Positions 55,737 to 64,000 of a stretch of DNA of 64,000 bases are shown one piece after another; the stretch's first letter is position 1; each line of letters starts with the position of its first letter. This stretch comes from Delphinus delphis (taxonomy: Eukaryota; Chordata; Mammalia; Artiodactyla; Delphinidae): contig NC_082698.1 in NCBI RefSeq assembly GCF_949987515.2, positions 30,346,070-30,410,069 on the forward strand, given 5' to 3'. Both the position numbers and the translations under genes were made by a program. The notes under the pieces were generated by a model. That model made no database searches and had not been told where the DNA came from. It saw only the letters and a program-made list of their open reading frames with translations.

Positions 55737-55940
55737 GTGAGTATGGCCCTCATCCGCAGCCCGCGGGGAGCCTCGAGGTTGCCCTTCCACCCCGATGCAA
55801 TTCAGGGCTAAAGGTGGGGGCAGGACCGTAGGGGCCTGGGTTCTGCAGCCAATAAATGAGTCAGTGCTTGCCAGGGTCCTTCCCGAGCCAGAAGCCAGGA
55901 GCCAGGAGCGCCAATGTTTCCCTTTCTCGGGATTCAGAGG

Positions 55941-56015
55941 GCCCTCGCGGGGCTGCCAGCTCCCATCCTCACACCTGGGCCCTCGCGGGCTGCCAGCTCC
56001 CATCCTCACACCTGC
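55941..56015. repeat. 38-bp tandem duplication
   Basis: GCCCTCGCGGGGCTGCCAGC... at 55941-55978 is repeated from 55979 with the loss of one G. Two copies, CpG-containing. Confidence 0.95.
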
Positions 56016-56820
56016 ACCCTGCTCTCAGCACGGCAGGCCTTCCCACTGCGCCAGCACTTTATTTCTCCAGGGTGTCTGGGAATTGGTGCCAGAAAGCCTT
56101 CCTGGCACCCAGGAGGGAAGCTCACACGCACCAGGCACCATGTCTCCGTTTGGGCACATGGGGCTTGGGCTGTGTTCTGAGTGGGAGGTGTGCATTTGGG
56201 CTCTGAGGGCTTGTAGGCTGGTGATGGGCAGCAGGATGGGATGGAGTTGAAGGTCCTAGTCTCCCCCTTTCTCCCCATTGTTTGCCTCAGAGTCTTAGAA
56301 TTTTTTCCTTCCAGATGTGAGGCATTTGTCTCCTACTACACATCCAGCCATCCCCAACCCAGGCAGACAGTGGACCTGAGGGATTTGGGTTTGAGCCTTG
56401 GGGTATGTTACATTCAGCACACAGAGAGGGGTAGATATGACCTGGACAAGGAGCCCGTAAATAATGCTGAGAGGTCGGGAGCTTGGAGTGGGAGATACGA
56501 GGTTAAAGATATTGCCCATGATAAGTCATGAAAACCATCATTTCTCTTACGCTGTTGTCACTCACTTCTAAATTCTTGAGAAAACTTGGCCCTTTCTTGA
56601 CTCACCAAATTTTGTAGAATGTGTGTGTGTGTGTGTGGGGGGGTGGGATTAGCATGTGTGTGTGTTTATAGACATATATAATTTGTTTTCCCAGATTCTT
56701 TTGCAGAATGTGTATCTGCATGAATTCCTGGTATCTGTGGTGTCACCTCAGTAGTGTGAGCCTGGGAGAGCCCATGTACATGGGCTGTGTGTGCAGATTT
56801 TTGGTCTCATGCAGGGTCTT

Positions 56821-57156
56821 TTATTTAAAAATTTTTATTATTTATTAATTTATTTTTTGGCTGCGTTGGGTCTTCGTTGCTTCGTGCGGGCTTTCTTTAG
56901 TTACGGCGAGCGGGGGCTACTCTTGTTGTGATGCAGGGCTTCTCATGGTGGTGGCTTCTCTTGTTGCGGAGCACGGGCTCTAGGCCCATGGGCTTCGCTA
57001 GTTGTGGCTCACAGGCTCTAGAGCACAGGCTCAGTAGTTCTGGCTCATGGGCTCAGTTGCTCTGCGGCACGTGGGATCTTCCCGGACCAGGGCTTGAACC
57101 TGTGTCCCCTGCATTGGCAGGCGGATTCTTAACCACTGCGCCGCTTGGGAAGTCCC
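56821..57156 (-). mobile_element. CHR SINE, long type
   Basis: Minus strand in SLIT1 intron 1. The duplication TCATGCAGGGTCTT / TCATGAAGGGCCTT lies at 56807-56820 and 57157-57170. Confidence 0.92.
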
Positions 57157-57501
57157 TCATGAAGGGCCTTTGTGCCGCTTGCGGAGGTGGCTGCCTTTGG
57201 GGGATTTTTGAGCTGGACTTCGGAGGAGGCTGCTGGCCCCTTTGAAATCTGCCTTCTCCTTCTCACACTCCTGGGTCCCTGCAGTGGCTCTCAGGAAAGG
57301 CGTACAGATTTTGAGAACTTTTGAGCACATTTTCATGACTCTCGGCTGGTCAGAGGCAGAAATCTGGCCCTGGGAAGAACTGTCTCCTGGATCAAACTCC
57401 GTACCAAGGTCAGCAATTAGCACGTTTGCCCCAGACTCTTCTTGGCTGAGACTGAAAAATTCCCTTGGAGGTTTCAGAAAATTTGCAATCTAGGTGGGAA
57501 T

Positions 57502-57611
<110 letters not shown>

Positions 57612-57984
57612 TGTGGCACTGCATGGGGAGAAGTTGGAACAAACAGATTCCTTGGGGATCCTGTGTGGCCCTGGAGAGGGACGACGGAGGGTCAGAAATC
57701 TGTCTAAAGGACCCCTGAGGCTGCAGGGTCACCCTCCATGTTCCTTCTGGACCTCATCTCTGTTCCTTTGCCTTGTCCTCGGGGCAATTCTCCTGCAGCT
57801 GTTACCCTGGTAGCGGCCTAGGTCTGAGAATTTTAGCCCCTCTCCTTTGCTTTTGGATCTGAATTTTGAAGTCATTTTATTTCTTGCTCTCTCTCCACCT
57901 TTAGTTTTGAGGGTAGTGTCTGTTTTGACTTTGATGAACTCTTTAGCTCTTTTGCAATCAGAGTGAGATGGAAGTGAAATTTCC

Positions 57985-58155
57985 CGGTGTAAAGTTAGTT
58001 ATTTGCTGTGTGACCTTGGGCAAGTGACTTAACTTCTCTGAGCCTTAGTTGCTTTCTATCAGGAAAATGAGGCTGCTGATACGTAAGGTCTCTGGTTCTT
58101 GTGAGGACTGAAGGTAATGTATGGGAAGTTCTTGGTACATTATGATGCTTGCTGA
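57985..58155 (+). repeat. MIR
   Basis: CTGTGTGACCTTGGGCAAGT and TTGTGAGGACTGAAGGTAAT. Confidence 0.8.
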
Positions 58156-60029
58156 GGGCCATTATTATAATAGGATCAGGAGAAGAGTCTTGTTACTTAA
58201 TTCAGCAAGTGTTTGTGGAGCCCGTAACTGCCCTGGTGCTGAGGCTCCAGCTGGGAGTGAGCAAGTCCCTGCCCTGAAGGGATGTACAGTTGAGAGGACT
58301 GGGCAGGTGCACCTAACTGTAAGCTCTGGCAGTGTAATGGGGCTGTGGGGAGGAAGCTTTGGGATTAGAAGCTCTTTTCTGGGGTGAAGGAGCTTCCAGG
58401 GGATGGACCATTTTATGAAGGTACTTTGGGACTCAATAGTGGTTGGGTCGGATTTTGCCAAGTAGAGAGGGCAGGCAGCCCAGAGAGGGCATGCAGGAGC
58501 AAAAAGCTTGAAGATGGGAGTGTGGCCGGCCTGCTGGGAGAACGGACCAGCTTTGCCCTGGGGCTGAAACATGCTGTGGAGTGGAATGTGATGGGATTTG
58601 AGACTGGGAAGGTTGGGAAGGGTCAGGAAGGCCTTTCTCTATCTGGATTTTTCCTTTAGAGACTTCAGGGTTCAGATCCAGGGATAAGTCATCAGGTCTG
58701 ACCTTTGCTGTGTGCAAAACTTCTTGGATTGGGAAAGGCTGGAGAAAGCAGAGGGAGCCTGCCTTTTCAACAGGCAGGCCGCGAAAGAGCCATTTGAAGA
58801 GGAAAAGAACATCCTGAAAAGAGGCCTTGAGCAGGCTCAAAATAACTGTGGCATATGCTCTCTCTAATCAATATGGGTGTCGTGCAGTATCAGAGCCTGA
58901 AACAGTGGCTTCTTCCGAGGCTGTGAAATTTTTATAGACCGCAGCTGTGCATTCGTTCGCCTTTTGTCTTCTGGGCAGTTTCCCTGGCAGCCTGTGAGGC
59001 CCAGCAACTTTATGATCATATATTCCATAACTCCGGGTCCAGCCCGTCTCCCCACGTGGGAAGAAATTGTCACTGGTTTGCTGCAGGGCCTTCTGGGAAG
59101 AGACTGTGCAGGCTCCAGAGCTGTTGAGGAAATTGGCTCAGCCAGAGGGACTGTGGGGCTGTTGGGCGGGTGGGGAAGGGTTGCTGAATAATTCACTGCA
59201 GTGGAACAACTGAAGTCCAGTGCAAGGTTGGGAGTGTGGTAGAGGAGGCCTGGGGGCTTGTCTCTTTGCAGGGCCCAGACTCAGAGGGGCCCAGCCATGG
59301 CCACTATCATTTTTTCTTCTACTCAAGGACCTTTCAGTTGGATTTTTTTTTTTTCTAACTTAAAAAATCTTTTGGACTAGAGTGTTTAGGAGAGTGTGAT
59401 GAGAGAGTGCAGTATGTGTGGACACCACTTCTCCCCTCCACCCTGGACACTTGTATTCCAGGCTTGCCGCGGATGCCCCTTGTGGGTGTAGGATGCAGAG
59501 AGGAGAGAGGCCTGAGTATGGAGAGAGGGCCCTGGGAGGCCTGCTGGCTTCTGTTTGCCTCCAGGTCCAGCACTTTCTGCTGCTCTTTGGGCCATGGGGG
59601 CCTACACTCCTGCCTTCCTCGGTATGTCCCCTTGCCTCCTGGCCAGTTTGTCCACTGCCCTAGCTCCCTGCCCGCTGCTGAGGCCTGGGAAGCCCATGCC
59701 TTCTCCCAGCTTAGCCCCGAGTCTGGAGGCCCTGTTCAATGGGGGTGGGTGGTTTTGACCAAGGAAGGCTGCCCAGGGCACCCCCAGGCTGATTGTCTGG
59801 GAGCCTGGTTGGAATTCCAAACATTGATTGGATGGTGGCTGCGGTGAGAGGGGTCAGAGGGCCAGACAGAAGCCACGTCTGCCACCGGGGCCTGGCCGGC
59901 CTGGGCTCTCTGAGCAGGACTCGATGGGCTCCGGCAGTAGAGACGCACGTGGTGCAGGGGGAGTTGCCTCCTGGTGAAGCTCGTGTCTCTAGTAGCAGGT
60001 GCACTGGGCTTATTGCTGGGCTCTGAGTG

Positions 60030-60240
60030 ACTGGTGGTATGGCCCGGTGCTGCCACTCCATGTGACCTGAGACCCAGTTTCCCCATCTGTAAAAGGGGAT
60101 GACGGTTGCAGGTTGATGGTGAGGACTAAGTGAGTGCATGCGTGTAGAGGGCCTGCAGGCGTGTTTGGCACATGGTGGGTGTTCTGCCTCCGGGGAGAGT
60201 GATACCTACCACCTCATAGGGTTTTTGCCAGGACTCACTC
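60030..60240 (+). repeat. MIR
   Basis: AGTTTCCCCATCTGTAAAAG and GGTGAGGACTAAGTGAGTGC; a further MIR-like piece follows at 60475-60565 (CTGGAGCCAGACTGCTTGGC). Confidence 0.7.
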
Positions 60241-60749
60241 ATTCTATGTGTGTGAAAACGCTTTGTGACTCTTAGTTTTACTATTTGAGAAGCTCAGGCT
60301 AAAGGCTTGAGGGTTCAGGTGGGGCAGGAGAGAGGGCGGTGGGGGGCAAGCATTTGAGTGTTGGCCGGACTGCAAGCTGGGGTCTGGCTCTCAGAACGCT
60401 CCTTCCCTGGACTGTCCCGCGTCCCTTAGGGTTTGGAGACAAGGCGCGGGTCAGTGTCATGCAGGGAGTCTCTGCAGGGTGGATGGCTCTGGAGCCAGAC
60501 TGCTTGGCTTTTTAGTCCCTCTCTGCCATTCAGCAGCTGGGGGGACCTTGGGCAAGGTATGGGGTTTAATTCACTCATTCAACAGATAGCTGTCTCTTGA
60601 AGGTCTGCATGGTGCCGAATGAATAGTCCCGGACAGAAATGGAAACCGCGCCTCTCTCTCCGAGTTTTAGTCCAGCAGGAGAGATGGAGATGAATGACAC
60701 AATAGGAGGAGAATCATGTAATTGCAAAATGGGATAAGTGCTCTGGAGG

Positions 60750-60920
60750 AAAGTGTGACTTCTCAGGCCCCCATTTCCTTGCCCATAAAATGGGGATGAT
60801 GACAGGACCTGCTTCAGATGGTGGTCCTAAGGATTAAATGTGGTGATGCTGGGAGAAGCACTTTGCACTGGGCCTGGCACACAGCAAGTGCCCAGTAAGT
60901 GGTAGTATTATTATTGTTAT
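60750..60920 (+). repeat. MIR
   Basis: CCCATTTCCTTGCCCATAAA, GCCTGGCACACAGCAAGTGC and TAGTATTATTATTGTTATTA. Confidence 0.8.
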
Positions 60921-61599
60921 TAAGGTGACAGAGAATTGCAGGGCTGTGAAAGGAACTTGGGTGCCACTCAAGGCCGGATCCCAGCACGGCCCTGCTCTCT
61001 ATTCCCTCATCAGGCAGCCACTGGGCGCTCTGGATCCCCGGGGAACCTTGGGGCACACGGAGACCGAGCTGCCCCTTTCACGGTGCCCCCTCTCGGAGGC
61101 AGGGGGCTGGCTGCGGTGGCCCAGGCTGCCCGCTGCTGCCAGCAGGGGCGGCTGTGCTCTTTGGGGGCCGGCTGAAGGGGGGCGGGGACAGGCAGCCCCC
61201 GCGTTATTGGGAGCAGACGGGAGCTTGGCTGAGCTGCTGTCTCAGTTCTGTGCCGGCATTAGCAGCTCGGCAGGGCTCTTGCTTAATGGGATTTGCTTCC
61301 CAAATGCTGTAATTATCGCCATACAAATACTTATTACCCAGAGCAGATGACGGCCGGGCCTTGGGCAGTAGCCAGGGAGCTGGGCTGTGCTCGGGGTGGA
61401 GAATTGGCTCCTCTTTTTGAGCTCGAGATTCCCTCCCCTTCTCTCTGGATCCCAGCCTGCCGTGGACAAACAGCTGTTGGGCACCTGCCGTGTGCAGAGT
61501 GTCTGCAGAGGTCCAGGATATGGACTCGCTCCTCTGGGAGCTTGTGGCCTGGTGGGGAGAAAGGTCTGTCTGCGAAAGAACAAATGTGTAAGGATGCCC

Positions 61600-61850
61600 A
61601 TAGGGACGTAGAGCACAGCGGCTACCAGCGCAGCCTTTGCTGTGAGAATGGCCCGGTTTGAATCTCGCCTTCATCACCTACCACCTGAGAGATCTTGGCT
61701 GACTCATGAGTGACTCAATTTCCTCATCTGTAAAATGGGAGCAACGTAGCATTTACCTTGTAGGGCTGTGAGTTCAAATGAAATTGTCCATGTAGGCGTG
61801 GTTAGAATAACATTGGCACGTAGAAAGTACTCCATCAATGTTAGAGATGA
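61600..61850 (+). repeat. MIR, near full length
   Basis: From the tRNA-like CCGGTTTGAATCTCGCCTTC through TTTCCTCATCTGTAAAATGG to GTACTCCATCAATGTTAGAG. Confidence 0.82.
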
Positions 61851-62124
61851 GGAGATGGGAGTGAGACATGGAGGAGGAGTTGTATCCCTAGAGTGATGGG
61901 GAGGTGGGATTTGAACTGGGCCTTGAAGGTTGGGCAGGAATTAGGTGAGTGAGCGGTGAAGCCAGGGCAAGGGAATCTGGGGGCATCCAGAGGTGAGTGC
62001 CGTACGTTTGGGAAGGAGATCCAGCTGGTAGGGTGAACATTTGTGCTGGTGAGTTCTGAGAGAGAAGATTAAAGTAATGGGTAGGCTCAGGCCATGTGGC
62101 TGGGGAATGGGGAGCCATCCGAGG

Positions 62125-62162
<38 letters not shown>
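62125..62162. repeat. (TG)n microsatellite
   Basis: About 19 TG units. A short CA run also lies at 62399-62420. Confidence 0.96.
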
Positions 62163-62167
<5 letters not shown>

Positions 62168-62179
62168 TTTATAATAATT

Positions 62180-63290
62180 TTTTTTTTACTATTCAGCGAT
62201 GTTTAACAAATCTAGCTGTGCAAACATCACCACAGTCCAATTTTAGAATATTTTCATCACCCCAAAAGATTCCTTGTGTTCACTGTAATTTTAAATTTTG
62301 TTATAATTTCAAACTGACAGAAAAGTTGCAACAAAAGTATATCCCTTATCCAGACTCAATTGTTTATATTTTGCCCCCTTTGCTTTATCATATATTATAC
62401 ACACACACACGCACACACACCTTTTTTCCTTGAACCATTTAAGAATAGATTGGAGGCATAACTTTTTTCCTCTAAAAGCTTTGGTGTGTATTTTTCTAAG
62501 GACAATAAGGCTATGAAAATCAGAAAATTTAATGTCGATACAATACTATTATCTACTCCGTGGTTCATTTTAGAATTTCATCAATTGTGCCAATAATGTC
62601 TTTTGTGGCTATTGTTTTGTTCAGGTTCAGAATTCTGTCCAGGATCACACATGGCATCTACTTGTCATGGCTCTTTATTCTCTGTTAATTTGGACCAGTT
62701 CCTTAGCCTTTCTTTGTTTTTCTTGACCTTAACATTTTTGAAGTATACTGGCCAGTTATTTTGTAGAATGTCCCTCAATTTGGCTTCATCTGCTTTTTTC
62801 TCATGATTGCGTTCAGGTTATGCATTTTTGGCAGGAATGCTAAATGAGCAACGTTGTGCCCTTCTCAGTGGGTCACGCCAGAAGACACGTGATGTCAGTT
62901 TGTCCCAATGTTGGTGATTTTAGCTCTGATTACTTGGTAATTTGGTGTCAGCCAGGCTTCTCTGCTGAAAAGTTACTATTTTCCCCTTTGTTATTAATAA
63001 TTGACTTGCAGGGAGATACTTCCAGGCCATGTAAATATCCTACGCATCAAACTTTCATTCACTAGTTTTGGTTCCACGGATGAGAAATTTGTAACTCCAC
63101 CATTTCTTCTCTATTTATTAGTTGGCATTCTACTGTAAGAAAGATTGTTTGTAACAGCATGGACTTGTGGATTATTATTTTATTCATTGGGTTATAATTT
63201 GTAATAATGTTACTACATTATTTTGATGTTCAGAGTGTCCCACATTTGGCCAGTGGGACCCCTTCAAGGTGCTCCCGTGTCCCGTTGACA
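62180..63290 (-). mobile_element. Old L1 3' end, antisense
   Basis: ACAGAAAAGTTGCAACAAAA, GTTATGCATTTTTGGCAGGA, GTCAGTTTGTCCCAATGTTG and GTTACTATTTTCCCCTTTGT are in L1M-type 3' UTR order, reversed. Confidence 0.7.
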
Positions 63291-63484
63291 AGACCCTTTA
63301 AGCACTTGCCTCCAGGGGTTTTGAGTGGAGAGTAACAAGTGCAAAATGGTGTTTTAATATATTCTGTTTCCTGGCTTTGGTATGGACAATAAATGGAGGG
63401 AGAGACCAACTGGTTGGTGGTGGGGAGACCAGTTGGTTATGGTGACTGTGATTTCTGACAGCAGTTTTTCTATCACTGCTGTAT

Positions 63485-64000
63485 TTTTGTTCTTTAAAAA
63501 AAAATTAAAAAAAACTTTTATTTTAAAACAATTTTAGACTTACAGAAAAGTTGCCAAAGTAGTACAGAGAGAATTCCCATACACCCTTCACCCAGCTTCC
63601 CCTAATGTTAACATCTTTCTTAATCATAGCGCGATGATCAAAACCTAGAAATAAACATTGGTACAATACTGTTAGCTAAGCTATAGACTTCATTTGTATT
63701 TCACTAGTTTTCTTCCACCAATGTCCCTTTTCTATTACAGGACCCAATCCAGGATCCCACATTGCATTTAATTGTCATTTCTCCTTAGTCTTCTTCAGCC
63801 TGTGACAGTTCCTTAGTCTTTCCTTGTTCTTTGTGACCTTGACATTTGTAAAAAGTGCTGGTTAGTTATTTTGTAGACTGCTCTTCGGTTTGTGTTTCTC
63901 TGGTGTTTTTTCATGATTGGATTGAGGTTATACATTTTTGGCAAGAATGCCACAGAGGTGATGTGCCCTTCCCAGAGCATCCTATCAGAGGGTAGATGAC
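63485..64000 (-). mobile_element. Second old L1 3' end, antisense, runs off the window
   Basis: Repeats the 62.2 kb block order: CTTACAGAAAAGTTGCCAAA, CACCCAGCTTCCCCTAATGT, GGTTATACATTTTTGGCAAG. It is therefore a separate insertion or a tandem copy of the same family. Confidence 0.72.

Larger units (their letters stand above)
54960..55800 (+). promoter_or_regulatory. SLIT1: SLIT1 promoter CpG island and 5' UTR
   Basis: Dense CpG (for example 55215-55240, 55310-55500 and 55580-55700) spans the upstream flank, the 5' UTR and exon 1. A GC box (GGGGGCGGGGAGG) lies at about 55088-55100. No TATA box is placed at a convincing site, which suits a CpG-island promoter with dispersed starts. The transcription start is probably in the region 55100-55300 but cannot be fixed from sequence. 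Confidence 0.75.

Noticed and set aside
54741..56009. 422-codon ORF on the minus strand over the SLIT1 promoter and exon 1
   Set aside because: It is antisense to SLIT1 exon 1, contains (Thr-His)n from the TG tracts, and exists because the region is GC-rich and repeat-driven.
61135..61152. CTCF-like word CCAGCAGGGGCGGC in SLIT1 intron 1
   Set aside because: One G short of the consensus core, so the second half is out of register. Not listed as a site.

Overview
This is a 64 kb window of a mammalian nuclear genome, almost certainly a cetacean. The main evidence is about 25 copies of a tRNA-derived SINE of the CHR (cetacean/hippo/ruminant) type, many with clear target-site duplications. These sit among L1 3' ends of the cetartiodactyl kind, ancient MIR and L2, MLT1 LTRs and MER-type DNA transposons. 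I cannot name the species from sequence alone.

Two genes are present, both on the + strand and in the same order and orientation as on human 10q24. The left part (1 to about 15.56 kb) is the 3' end of ARHGAP19: three internal coding exons (2139-2237, 6276-6386, 6924-7002) and a terminal exon (from 11262) that holds the last codons and a probable 4.3 kb 3' UTR. The right part (about 55.2-64 kb) is the start of SLIT1: a CpG-rich promoter, a first coding exon (55540-55736) with the signal peptide and the start of the first LRR N-cap, and 8 kb of intron 1. I find no supported protein-coding gene in the 40 kb between them.

The intergenic part is a layered record of insertions. It includes L1s carrying younger SINEs, an MLT1 LTR inside an L1 with a perfect 5-bp duplication, and a decayed ERV-L-type integrase. 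A processed copy of the 3' end of 28S rRNA sits inside an L1 with its own target-site duplication. A RPL35A processed pseudogene lies in an L1 within an ARHGAP19 intron. There is also an intergenic CpG island at about 44.4-44.64 kb.

The two genes have unrelated functions: ARHGAP19 is a Rho GTPase-activating protein of dividing cells, and SLIT1 is a secreted axon-guidance ligand of ROBO receptors. They are tandem neighbours, and readthrough between them is known in human; the exon phases here would not allow a simple in-frame fusion. I see no CRISPR, operon or microbial feature. The most notable items are an inverted SINE pair in the probable ARHGAP19 3' UTR, a near-perfect 58-bp palindrome inside a MIR, the 28S rRNA retrocopy, an upstream ORF overlapping the SLIT1 start codon, and the intergenic CpG island.
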